Assembly: GCA_002368155.1 (NCBI GenBank)
Contig: AP018180.1
Location: 4,735,007 to 4,799,006, forward strand
From: Nostoc carneum NIES-2107
GTDB lineage: Bacteria; Cyanobacteriota; Cyanobacteriia; Cyanobacteriales; Nostocaceae
Direction: 5' to 3'
Length of the DNA stretch: 64,000 nucleotides
The position numbers and the translations under genes are program-made. Every line of letters begins with the position of its first letter. The first letter of the stretch is position 1. The notes beneath the pieces were generated by a model. The model ran no database searches and was not told the DNA's origin. It saw only the letters and a list, made by a program, of their open reading frames with translations. Of this stretch, positions 1 to 7,776 are shown one piece after another.

Positions 1-120
1 TTGGGGATGGGGATTGGGGACTGGGGACTGGGGATTGGGGATTGGGGATTTGGAAAAACTATTGTACAGACGCGATTCATCGCGTCTCTCTTGTACAGAC
101 GCGATTCATCGCGTCTGTTG
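1..120. repeat. G-rich short repeats followed by two palindromes
   Basis: Positions 1-50 are iterated GGGGATT/GGGGACT units. Two copies of the perfect palindrome AGACGCGATTCATCGCGTCT follow at 68-87 and 97-116. They lie just past the 3' end of the minus-strand DUF3119 gene and could form a strong hairpin there. The same palindrome recurs at 17711-17730 and 44088-44107, and in a split form around 2513-2698, so it is a dispersed family rather than a gene-specific terminator. Confidence 0.8.
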
Positions 121-127
121 CAAAGCA

Positions 128-514
128 CTAAATACGCGGACAGCGTTGTTCTAAACAAGCTTTGAGGGTGTTTGGGTCAAATAAAATGGGCAAAAAGTGA
201 ATGCTGTTAATTTCTTTAAAGTAAAACAGAATCGGAATCCCCGTCCAAAATATTCGCCAATTTTGCCATTCTTGATAAGGAAACCGTCGAATTAATTTGT
301 CGCCTCTGTAAAGATCCAAGTCAGTGGCGGTAAATTGCAACCTTATAATACCAGCCTGAAACATGAGAAACAAACCCAGCAAGCCAATGACACCGCCTAC
401 TAAAGGTTGAACTAGCAGCAGTGGAATAGAAGCAACTAGCAAAACTACAGGGATATTGTAGCTAGGTTTGAGTTCAACGGTAGATGTAGAATTAGGTGCA
501 AATGAACTAGTCAT
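128..514 (-). CDS. DUF3119 family membrane protein
   Basis: A 128-residue protein with an ATG start. Two adjacent hydrophobic segments (about residues 22-55, with VVLLVASIPLLLVQPLVGG) are followed by a soluble C-terminal half with several Trp and Phe residues. This matches the size and layout of the cyanobacterial DUF3119 family, whose function is not known. It lies 188 bp downstream of the MlaE-like permease on the same strand, a pairing I recall from other cyanobacteria, so it may be a partner of lipid transport. That role is inference; the family call rests on recall of sequence and context. Confidence 0.75.
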   Translation of the reverse strand: MTSSFAPNSTSTVELKPSYNIPVVLLVASIPLLLVQPLVGGVIGLLGLFLMFQAGIIRLQFTATDLDLYRGDKLIRRFPYQEWQNWRIFWTGIPILFYFKEINSIHFLPILFDPNTLKACLEQRCPRI

Positions 515-702
515 ACCAATTATTAGATGTTGGATTTTAGAGCCACTGGGTTGCGCGGGTTAATAGCGTTGTCGCCAGTGGTGTGATTTTACATCAGAGA
601 AACGCCTAGAGGCTGAAAGCCTGGGGCTACAGATATAAATACTGCTGTTTTCTATTTTAAAATTTCGTGGTTGAGGAGGTGTATCAGGTGTGAGAGTCAG
701 AA

Positions 703-1500
703 CTACATCCCTTTGATCAATGCACTACCAGGGCCTTGAAACATTAACCAAGAAAGGAAGAAATTACTTACAAATATAATGAGCAAGGCAGTTACTACAG
801 CAGTGGTAGTTGATTGTCCAACTCCTTTAGCGCCTCCGGTTGTTGTTAAACCCCAGCTACAACCAATTACCGCAATTAAAATGCCAAAGCAAAACGCCTT
901 AATCATGGCGCTCAAAATATCCCAAAGACCAAGCAGATTCCGCGCCGAGTCGAGAAATACGGTATCAGCGATGCTGTATAAATTTGTGGCAATTAACATT
1001 CCCCCTAATAACCCTGTCACCAAAGACAAGAGAGTTAAAATTGGCAACATTATGCAACAAGCTAAGACACGGGGAATCACTAGGTAATCAATGGGGTCTG
1101 TTCTGAGCATTAATAGAGCATCAATTTGCTCTGTTACCCGCATAGTGCCAATTTCCGCGGCAAAAGCCGAACCCACTCGCCCCGCTAAAATTACGGCTGT
1201 CAATACAGGCGAAAGTTCTCTGGTTAAGGCTACCGCCAGCACACCGCCAACAAGGTTTCCCGCCCCAAAGTTAATAAACTCCCGTGCTACCTGAATGGTA
1301 AACACAGCCCCCACAAAAATCGCCGTTAACAGCGCAATAAAGAGCGAATCTGGCCCCACTGCTGCCATTTGCTCTTTAGTATTTCGCCAATGAATTCTGA
1401 TTCGTAGGAGGTGAACCAGTACTTGTCCACCCAAAAAAATCGCCGCCAGCAACCGCTGACCCCACGCGCCTAAACTGGATTTGGATGTAGTCTCACTCAA
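703..1500 (-). CDS. MlaE family lipid ABC transporter permease (Ycf63-like)
   Basis: A 265-residue membrane protein of typical MlaE/TGD1/Ycf63 length. It has the conserved segment around residues 50-130 (IFVGAVFTIQVAREF, then ALTRELSPVLTAVILAGRVGSAFAAEIGTM written in part), and several membrane helices. Family members are the permease of Mla-type importers that move phospholipids between envelope membranes, working with an MCE-domain protein and an ATPase that are not in this window. The frame begins at TTG (1500-1498); no ATG precedes it in frame, so the start is probably TTG. DUF3119 lies downstream. Two short plus-strand frames over it are shadows. Confidence 0.92.
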   Translation of the reverse strand: MSETTSKSSLGAWGQRLLAAIFLGGQVLVHLLRIRIHWRNTKEQMAAVGPDSLFIALLTAIFVGAVFTIQVAREFINFGAGNLVGGVLAVALTRELSPVLTAVILAGRVGSAFAAEIGTMRVTEQIDALLMLRTDPIDYLVIPRVLACCIMLPILTLLSLVTGLLGGMLIATNLYSIADTVFLDSARNLLGLWDILSAMIKAFCFGILIAVIGCSWGLTTTGGAKGVGQSTTTAVVTALLIIFVSNFFLSWLMFQGPGSALIKGM

Positions 1501-2067
1501 TGTTTTGTAGCTAACTCGGTAACTGCCTTAAGAATAGCGAAACTAAACGCCTTGAGGGAATTGGTAAATGGAAAAAGTTTGGGATGGGGCATGGGGCATG
1601 GGGCATGAGTAATGAGTAATGAGTAATGGGGAATGGGTAATTGGTAATTGGTAATGGGAATGAAGAATTTTCCCCCTGCTCCCTGCCCCCTGCCCCTCTG
1701 CCTTACTCAGTCCCCAATCCCCAGTCCCTAATCCCCAATCCCCAATCCCCAGTCCCCAATCCCCAATCCCCCATGCCCAAAGATTAACTTACTTTAAAGC
1801 TCGTCTCATAAAATTAAGCGTTTTTTGAGCAAGCTGGAATTGCGTTTAGATGCTCACTATAAACTAAAATCTATATGGGGAAAAGGTTTTACTCACTTCA
1901 TAGGCTATTTGTGCTGAACCAAACTCATCTGTGAGATAGCACTTTATTTTAATGAAAACTTAAGATTTTTGACATCTTGGTTGCTGAGGGGCGATCGCAC
2001 GTATTGTAGAAGATGACATTGCAGCTTTTATCGCTATTGTCTACCCTAACCGCGGAGTGTCGTCTCA
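1501..2067. repeat. Intergenic region with G/C-rich short repeats
   Basis: No convincing gene. About 1573-1790 is a patchwork of GGGCATG, GAGTAAT, GGTAATT and CCCCAATC units, the right half being the complement of the left, so the stretch can fold back on itself. The remaining 270 bp before the next gene is A/T-rich and carries the divergent promoters by position; no specific site was recognised. A single GGGGCGATCGCACG HIP1 site is at about 1989. Confidence 0.6.
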
Positions 2068-2364
2068 ATGACTGTTTTTACTAACTTTCTCCGTTCCCTA
2101 CTACTTACGATTGTCTTTAGCTTTTCTTTACCCATGCTCTTAGTCGGTGGCTTCTTGCTTGTGGTATCCCTGTTGGCTCATATCCCAGGGTTACAAGGCA
2201 TTAATGAAGCGATCGCTCAACAAATTATACATTTTCTCGCTACTTTTGGTAGTGGTACGCCTCTGCGTGGCTTATTTGTTATTAGTTTAACTTGTAGTTT
2301 TGTAGGAGCGCTGTTTGACGTTTACGCTTATTATCGGTGTCAAATTCTCCGCATTGATTCCTAA
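2068..2364 (+). CDS. Small two-to-three-helix membrane protein, function unknown
   Basis: A 98-residue protein starting at ATG. It has a long hydrophobic segment at residues 9-38 (LLLTIVFSFSLPMLLVGGFLLVV) and a second at about 66-90 ending in a short polar tail. An internal HIP1 site and normal codon use support a real gene. It has no recognised domain and stands alone between repeat-rich spacers, so no role is proposed. Confidence 0.65.
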   Translation: MTVFTNFLRSLLLTIVFSFSLPMLLVGGFLLVVSLLAHIPGLQGINEAIAQQIIHFLATFGSGTPLRGLFVISLTCSFVGALFDVYAYYRCQILRIDS

Positions 2365-2525
2365 ATTGAGTGAATCAGCATATTCAATTTTTGATTGGCT
2401 GACCAATCTATAAGTATTTATATTTCATAATTAGAGGATGCTTATCCTAAACTAGCGCTGGATGGGCATTCTTGGAATTTTATTAATTAAAGCAAAATGC
2501 AGCCTCTTGTACAGACGCGATTCAT

Positions 2526-2686
2526 TGAAAGCAGCGGGAAACTCCATCCCCTTGTGGGTGGAGAGAGACAGCCGCCCCGCCGCTTGGGGCATTGGGCATT
2601 GGGCATTGGGCATTGGTAATTTCTTCCCCATGCCCGATGCCCCATGCCCGATGCCCAAAAACTCCATCCCCTTGTGGGTGGAGTTT
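2526..2686 (+). mobile_element. 161-bp MITE-like element inserted in a palindromic repeat, TTCAT duplication
   Basis: The unit runs from TGAAAGCAGCGGGAAACTCC to a terminal GGTGGAGTTT and contains two copies of ACTCCATCCCCTTGTGGGTG plus GGGCATT repeats. It is flanked by the direct repeat TTCAT at 2521-2525 and 2687-2691. Removing the element and one TTCAT rebuilds the palindrome AGACGCGATTCATCGCGTCT, which is found intact elsewhere in the window. That gives sequence-level proof of insertion. It encodes no protein; the small frames across it are not genes. Confidence 0.8.
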
Positions 2687-2848
2687 TTCATCGCGTCTCT
2701 GTCTTTGCAACTTAGCACTATTATTTATACTAAAGTTAAAAACAGGTTAAGTGTTTGTGGCAATGGTGCTACACACTCAACTTGGGTTATTGATTTTTGA
2801 GATTCTTAGTTTCTGCAAGCTGAATTAAAAATGAAAATACCAAATGAA

Positions 2849-2981
2849 AAACTCCACCTACAAGGGGATGGAGTTTTTGGGCATGAGGAAGAAATTACCA
2901 ATGCCCAATGCCCAATGCCCCAAGCGGCGGGGCGGCTGTCCCTCTCCACCCAAAAGGGGATGGAGTTTCCCGCCGCTTTCA
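2849..2981 (-). mobile_element. Second, inverted copy of the same MITE-like element
   Basis: This is the reverse-complement relative of the 2526-2686 element, 133 bp long, with the same ends (AAACTCC on the left and GCTTTCA on the right as read on the plus strand). The flanking pentamers are ATGAA and ATAAA, so a target duplication with one mismatch is possible. The two inverted copies bracket 160 bp of ordinary spacer upstream of sppA. Confidence 0.7.
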
Positions 2982-3123
2982 ATAAATAGCTATTTAAAGC
3001 TAAAAACTTCCTTAAAGTTTGGTGGAGGATAGTACCTGTCCATTGATTGATGCTGACAAAAGCAGGTCGTCTGACCACTGGGCATTCTATATTGGGTGTA
3101 TTACGAGATTTAATGACTGCATT

Positions 3124-3945
3124 ATGGTTTGGCCTTTTAAGCCCAGGTTTAGTAAACAAATAGCGCGGATTGAAATTAATGGTGCAATTTCTGGTGGCAC
3201 TCGTAAACGTGTTCTAGAAGCACTGAAAACAGTAGAGGAAAAGAAGTTTCCGGCATTACTGCTGCGGATTGATAGCCCTGGCGGTACGGTGGGAGATTCT
3301 CAAGAAATTTACAGTGCCCTCAAACGTTTGCGGGAGAAGATGAAAATTGTTGCCAGTTTTGGTAATATTTCGGCTTCTGGCGGTGTCTACATTGGCATGG
3401 GAGCCGAGTACATCATGGCTAACCCTGGTACAATTACGGGTAGCATTGGTGTAATTTTGCGAGGCAATAACTTAGAACGCTTGTTAGATAAAATCGGTGT
3501 TTCCTTTAAAGTCATTAAATCCGGCCCTTACAAAGATATTTTGGCATTTGACCGGGAACTGACGGAACCGGAACAAGGTATTCTACAAGAATTGATTGAT
3601 GTTAGTTACCAGCAGTTTGTGCAAACCGTAGCTGAAGGTCGTTCTTTAGCGGTAGAAACTGTAAAAAGTTTTGCCGATGGTCGGATATTCACCGGACAGC
3701 AAGCCTTAGAGTTAGGTGTAGTAGATCGTCTGGGAACAGAGGAAGATGCACGTCGTTGGACAGCCGAATTAGTCGGCCTCGATCCAGAAAAAACACAATG
3801 TTTCACCCTAGAAGAACGTAAACCCCTGCTGAGTCGCTTACTCCCAGGAAGCCGCCAAGCTTCATCAAGCATCGGCGCAGGTATTGACTGGTTGGAATTT
3901 GAAATGTCTACCAGTGGTTTACCCCTGTGGTTGTATCGGCCGTAG
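3124..3945 (+). CDS. sppA: Signal peptide peptidase SppA-type serine protease (S49)
   Basis: A short-form S49 peptidase of 273 residues. It has the conserved RIDSPGGTVGDS (49-60), the nucleophile motif ISASGGVY with Ser85, and the general-base motif IKSGPYKD with likely Lys137. Family members cut cleaved signal peptides and other membrane-embedded peptides. The frame stays open upstream to a GTG at 3019, but homologous sequences begin like MVWPFKP, so I chose ATG 3124. No signal peptide is evident in this form. It is transcribed alone. Confidence 0.9.
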   Translation: MVWPFKPRFSKQIARIEINGAISGGTRKRVLEALKTVEEKKFPALLLRIDSPGGTVGDSQEIYSALKRLREKMKIVASFGNISASGGVYIGMGAEYIMANPGTITGSIGVILRGNNLERLLDKIGVSFKVIKSGPYKDILAFDRELTEPEQGILQELIDVSYQQFVQTVAEGRSLAVETVKSFADGRIFTGQQALELGVVDRLGTEEDARRWTAELVGLDPEKTQCFTLEERKPLLSRLLPGSRQASSSIGAGIDWLEFEMSTSGLPLWLYRP

Positions 3946-4120
3946 GGATTGGGGATTGGGGACTGGGGACTGGGGATTGGGGATTGGGGAACTCGGGGCC
4001 CCCTCTGGGGATAAGGGGTAATGGGGATTGGGGGGAGATGAGGAGAAATTACCAACACCTATTACCCATTACCCATTACCCATTACCCAATGACAAATGA
4101 CAAATGACAACTGACTAATT
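3946..4120. repeat. Short G-rich and ATTACCC repeats
   Basis: GGGGATTGGGGACT units at about 3947-3990 are followed by ATTACCC and AATGACA units at 4060-4110. They fill the spacer between sppA and the chorismate mutase gene and stop about 10 bp before its ribosome binding site. No gene is present. Confidence 0.75.
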
Positions 4121-4134
4121 AAGGAGGATTGGGC

Positions 4135-4548
4135 GTGGAGTGGCAAATGCGGGCTATTCGTGGAGCGATAACTGTTTCAGAAAATACAACTGAGGCGATT
4201 CGAGAAGCGGTAACAGAATTATTAGATGAACTGGAACAACGAAATCATCTCCAACCAAAGGATATGATTAGTGTGACATTTTCTGTGACACGGGATTTGG
4301 ATGCGATTTTTCCAGCTGCGATCGCTAGAACACGTCCAGGTTGGGATGGTGTCGCCATGTTGGATGTGCAGCAAATGCACGTTGAAGGCAGTTTACAGCG
4401 CTGTATCCGCTTTTTAATCCACGTCTACTTGCCAACTTCCGCGCCAATTTGCCATATATATTTACGTCATGCGGCTAACTTGCGTCCTGACTGGAGTTTG
4501 CCTCAGCAATTACATGAAGTGCAACAAGTAGTTGAGTCAAAAGTTTAA
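4135..4548 (+). CDS. aroH: Chorismate mutase, AroH type
   Basis: A 137-residue protein with the AroH-fold signature MRAIRGAITVSENT at its start and RCIRFLIHVY near residue 90, matching the monofunctional Bacillus-type enzyme. It converts chorismate to prephenate for Phe/Tyr synthesis in the cytosol. The start is GTG 4135, placed 6 nt after a strong AAGGAGGA at 4121-4128; a TTG six bases upstream in the same frame is less well spaced. It is not linked to other aromatic-amino-acid genes here. Confidence 0.93.
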   Translation: MEWQMRAIRGAITVSENTTEAIREAVTELLDELEQRNHLQPKDMISVTFSVTRDLDAIFPAAIARTRPGWDGVAMLDVQQMHVEGSLQRCIRFLIHVYLPTSAPICHIYLRHAANLRPDWSLPQQLHEVQQVVESKV

Positions 4549-4616
4549 AGTGCGTGAGTAGATGAGTTGATGAAATCATCTACCTTTAAAGCCAAAGGAT
4601 AGAGAAGAGAAGTCTT

Positions 4617-4717
4617 ATATCAATTTGACAAAAGAATGCAACAGATTGTCGGGGCAAGGCACTGCCTTGCCCTCTAGAATATTATTGATGTGTTGCAAAT
4701 ATTATTTGATTTGGTAT
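4617..4717. repeat. MITE-like palindromic element, family with ATACCAATTT ends
   Basis: The ends ATATCAATTTGAC and TTATTTGATTTGGTAT are imperfect inverted repeats, and the centre holds the hairpin GGGGCAAGGCACTGCCTTGCC. Longer relatives lie at 19867-20000 and 42204-42341, and a half element at about 4945-4977. It is non-coding. Confidence 0.65.
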
Positions 4718-4817
4718 TAAAAATTTCCTTCCCTCAAGGTGGGAGATTTTGGTAATAGCTGAGTTGAAAGCGCTGAGTGCTAAAGAATATTTTTTCTCCT
4801 CTATATTCCCCATCAAT

Positions 4818-4848
4818 ATTTCAATCCCTATGAGGGATTAAGTGAAAT
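4818..4848. repeat. Single CRISPR-repeat-like palindrome
   Basis: A 31-bp sequence with matching outer ends (ATTTCA and TGAAAT) and an inner hairpin AATCCCTATGAGGGATT. This architecture resembles cyanobacterial CRISPR repeats with GTTTCAATCCC starts. Only one copy is present and no cas gene is in the window, so it is at most a relic. Confidence 0.35.
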
Positions 4849-4869
4849 ACAGTTCAGTTCAAGATAATT

Positions 4870-4944
4870 GTAGGTTGGGTAGAGCGATAGCGAAACCCAA
4901 CAAAGCCCCGAGAATGTTGGGTTTCGTTCCTCAACCCAACCTAC
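4870..4944. repeat. Palindromic repeat GTAGGTTGGG...CCCAACCTAC
   Basis: Outer arms GTAGGTTGGGT and AACCCAACCTAC surround an inner pair CGAAACCCAACA/TGTTGGGTTTCG, giving a long double hairpin. It is a typical intergenic cyanobacterial repeat with no coding content, lying between aroH and the TpsB gene. Confidence 0.7.
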
Positions 4945-5040
4945 GCATCTGTCGCATTCTTTTTTTAAATTGGTATGAGTTAATCAAAAAATTGGCTCGT
5001 TGGTTGTGAAGGAGATCTCCTTCATAACGAAGGAGATCTC

Positions 5041-5229
5041 ATTGATAGAGAACCCGATCAGGTTGGTTGTGAAGGAACCGATGTTCTCTATGGATGAGCG
5101 CTCGTTGATAGAGAACCCGATCAGGTTGGTTGTGAAGGAACCGATGTTCTCTATGGATGAGCGCTCATTGATAGAGAACCCGATCAGGTTGGTTGTGAAG
5201 GAACCGATGTTCTCTATGGATGAGCGATC
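5041..5229. repeat. 63-bp tandem repeat, three copies
   Basis: Three near-identical 63-bp units start at 5041, 5104 and 5167; a degenerate fourth half precedes them. Each unit has inverted arms GATAGAGAAC and GTTCTCTAT around a spacer and an AGCGCTC junction. Because 63 is a multiple of three and the unit lacks stops, frames are open on both strands, giving false repetitive ORFs. A related array lies at 47179-47430. Confidence 0.9.
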
Positions 5230-5910
5230 GCAAGGTATGTAGACGCAGTATATCCGTAGAAATCGCATCCAGTATTGCTAATTGTTGACTTTGTCTAGTA
5301 TGCGTAGGCGCAATTGAATTACGCAATTATACTCAGCAATGAAGTGTGTAAAGATATTTGTCAACTGGCTCACACGACATAATAGCCAAGTTGCAGTTAT
5401 ACTACAATCTCACCTTTGCTCAAAAGGCAGGGTGTATTAATTATTTCTATAATTATTGCGGTATTTAGCGTCAGTAGCGAAGTAGTGCTAGTCTTTGATG
5501 TACTTAGGTTTTCTCCGTACTGTCTGCATTCCTCTAGCTGTGCTGTTAAAGGTTGTTTAAAAAGTGGTTGGCTGTGATTTTAGAGACTTATTGATCCCCC
5601 CTACCCCCCTTAAAAAGGGGGGAAAAATTCTTCGAGTCTCCCTTTTTAAGATTAGGGAACGGCTAGGTAATTTAGTTACTAGTGAAGAGGGAAAATTTCT
5701 CAAAGTCCCCCTTTTTAAGGGGAGCCACTGCGTTGCGGGGGTTCCCCCCGTTGTAGCAAGTGGCGTGGATTTAGGGGGATCTATATTTTTCAAGCATCCT
5801 CTTAAAAACAAATCGATTCCAGCACAAATTAAGTCTTTTTTCCCGGCGTGAAATGATTTCTGGTTTTATCTAGTTAGTCACAATAATGAATTAGCAAGCT
5901 AAATATTTAT
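5230..5910. other. Intergenic region upstream of the TpsB gene
   Basis: No supported gene in 680 bp. 5590-5780 contains fold-back C-rich/G-rich repeats (CCCCCCTTAAAAAGGGGGG and CCCTTTTTAAGGGG) of a common cyanobacterial dispersed type; frames across it on both strands are repeat-derived. The 120 bp next to the TpsB start is A/T-rich and is where its promoter should lie. Confidence 0.6.
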
Positions 5911-7767
5911 ATGTATGGATTATCTAATATTAGAAGAGATTTAAGAATTAACGAACCACGGAGGACGCAGAGTCTACAGAGAAATCAACTTTGGAAATTA
6001 AGTAGGTTTTGGCTGATATTTAGCTGTTTAATTATTGGGTTATTTGCTTCTAAAGCATTAGCGCAAACTTCTGCTGAACCACCTATACAAGATATCGACC
6101 GTCAATTAGAACAACCTCAGCCGACAACGCCAACATTACCACAACTACCAAATTTTGAAGAGTTGTTGCAGCCTCCATCTACTAATATAACCCCGCCGCA
6201 GACAATTCCTCAAGATTTAGCGGGGACAATTCAAGTTACGGGGTTTGATATAGTTGGGAGTACTGTATTTAGTCAGCAAGAATTCAGCGCAGTTACTCAA
6301 GAATTTATCAACAAACCTCTTACTTTTGCTCAACTATTAGAGGTGGCTGATAAAGTTACGGAACTCTATACTAAAGGCTGTCAAGCTGAATATAAAAATA
6401 CCGATTTACCTTGTTATGTTAACTCCGGTGCTTACATCCCCGCCCACCAAACTTTTAAAGCAGCGGGTGGGGTAGTCAAAATTCAAGTTGTCGAAGGTAG
6501 TTTAGAAAGTATTGATGTTCAGGGGACAAAACGGCTTAATCCTAATTATGTGAGAAGTCGTTTAGCTTTAGCAACAGCTAAGCCTTTAAATTTAAAGAAG
6601 TTGCTGCAAGCTTTGCAACTATTACAGTTAGATCCACTGATTAAAAATGTTTCTGCGGAACTGGGTAATGGGGTGAATCCTGGTGCTTCGGTGTTAGCGG
6701 TAAAAGTCGCGGAAGCAAAAACATTTAGCGCACAAGTTAGTTTAGATAATAACCGCACTCCTGGTATTGGAAGTTTTCAGCGCCAAATCCAACTGAATCA
6801 AGCAAATCTTTTGGGATTGGGTGATGGGTTAAGTATTGGATATGCGAATACTGATGGAAGTAATAGTGTAGATGTAAGTTATAAATTGCCGATTAATCCC
6901 CGCAATGGAACTTTGCAGTTTAATTATAGCTATGCATCTAGTAATGTCATTGAAAAACCTTTTGATTTTTTAGATATTGAGGGAACTTCTCAAGAGTATG
7001 GTGTCAGTTTCCGTCAACCACTAATCCAAACTCCGACGACAGAATTTGCAGTAGGAATTAGTGCAACTCATCGAGAAAGTGATGTTGGCTTTTTGGAGTC
7101 GCAATTAGGCGAAAGACTACCTTTTCCTTCATCGGGTGCTGATACCAATGGTCAGACAAAAGTGACTATATTAAGATTATTTCAAGATTGGACTCAGCGT
7201 AGTAGCGAACAAGTATTAGCGGCGCGTTCTCAGTTTAGTTTTGGTATTGATGCTTTAGGTGCCACAATTAATGCAGATGCACCAGATGGTCGCTTTTTTG
7301 CCTGGCGGGGACAGGCGCAATGGGTGCGTTTGTTAGCGCCAGAAACTCTATTTTTAATCCGTACAGATTTGCAATTAGCTGATAGACCAATGTTAGCTTC
7401 CGAACAAATTGGTTTGGGAGGTGTTGCAACTGTGCGCGGTTATCGTCAAGACCAAATATTAGCTGATAATGGCTTCGTTGCGACTGCAGAATTACGCTAT
7501 CCGGTGTTAAGAGTTCCTCAGGTAAACGGGTTATTACAAGTTACGCCATTTTTAGATTTTGGGACAGCATGGAATATTTCCCAACCTGGGAGAACTACCC
7601 TTAATCCCGATACTATCGCATCAACTGGCATCGGGTTATTGTGGCAACAAAGTAATTTAACTGCGCGTTTAGATTGGGGTATTCCTCTGGGGATTAATAT
7701 TGCTAATAAAAATACTTGGCAAGAAAACGGTCTTTATTTTTCGATTATCTATACGCAACCATTTTAA
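5911..7767 (+). CDS. ShlB/FhaC/HecB-type outer-membrane transporter (two-partner secretion TpsB)
   Basis: A 618-residue precursor. A hydrophobic stretch at about residues 30-50 (FWLIFSCLIIGLFASKALA, AQ cleavage) is the signal peptide, and a Pro/Gln-rich linker follows. A POTRA domain lies at about 105-200 (ITGFDIVGSTVFSQQEF-like start), and the C-terminal two thirds is a Tyr/Phe-rich 16-strand barrel ending in an aromatic residue (YTQPF). Motif GGVATVRGYRQDQ (about 505-520) matches the conserved VRGY loop. Such proteins export one large TpsA partner across the outer membrane. No TpsA gene is seen; instead the stop is 9 bp before the CHAT gene, suggesting co-transcription. Confidence 0.93.
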   Translation: MYGLSNIRRDLRINEPRRTQSLQRNQLWKLSRFWLIFSCLIIGLFASKALAQTSAEPPIQDIDRQLEQPQPTTPTLPQLPNFEELLQPPSTNITPPQTIPQDLAGTIQVTGFDIVGSTVFSQQEFSAVTQEFINKPLTFAQLLEVADKVTELYTKGCQAEYKNTDLPCYVNSGAYIPAHQTFKAAGGVVKIQVVEGSLESIDVQGTKRLNPNYVRSRLALATAKPLNLKKLLQALQLLQLDPLIKNVSAELGNGVNPGASVLAVKVAEAKTFSAQVSLDNNRTPGIGSFQRQIQLNQANLLGLGDGLSIGYANTDGSNSVDVSYKLPINPRNGTLQFNYSYASSNVIEKPFDFLDIEGTSQEYGVSFRQPLIQTPTTEFAVGISATHRESDVGFLESQLGERLPFPSSGADTNGQTKVTILRLFQDWTQRSSEQVLAARSQFSFGIDALGATINADAPDGRFFAWRGQAQWVRLLAPETLFLIRTDLQLADRPMLASEQIGLGGVATVRGYRQDQILADNGFVATAELRYPVLRVPQVNGLLQVTPFLDFGTAWNISQPGRTTLNPDTIASTGIGLLWQQSNLTARLDWGIPLGINIANKNTWQENGLYFSIIYTQPF

Positions 7768-7776
7768 AGCATTATT

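Noticed and set aside
779-1294. Plus-strand frames opposite the MlaE-like gene
   Set aside because: Antisense shadows of a clearly coding gene.
3019-3123. N-terminal extension of the SppA gene from GTG
   Set aside because: The extension is not protein-like and homologous proteins start near residue M at 3124.
2452-3159. Several short frames of 60-117 residues
   Set aside because: They run through the inverted MITE-like copies and G-rich repeats and have no conserved protein features.
5041-5229. Possible CRISPR array
   Set aside because: The 63-bp units are contiguous and nearly identical with no unique spacers.
4984-5268. Repetitive frames on both strands over the 63-bp array
   Set aside because: The unit is 63 bp without stops, so both strands stay open; the same occurs at 47086-47518. 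No start signal or non-repeat protein sequence.
5557-5851. Overlapping frames on both strands
   Set aside because: They lie in fold-back CCCCCTTTTT/AAAAAGGGGG repeats.
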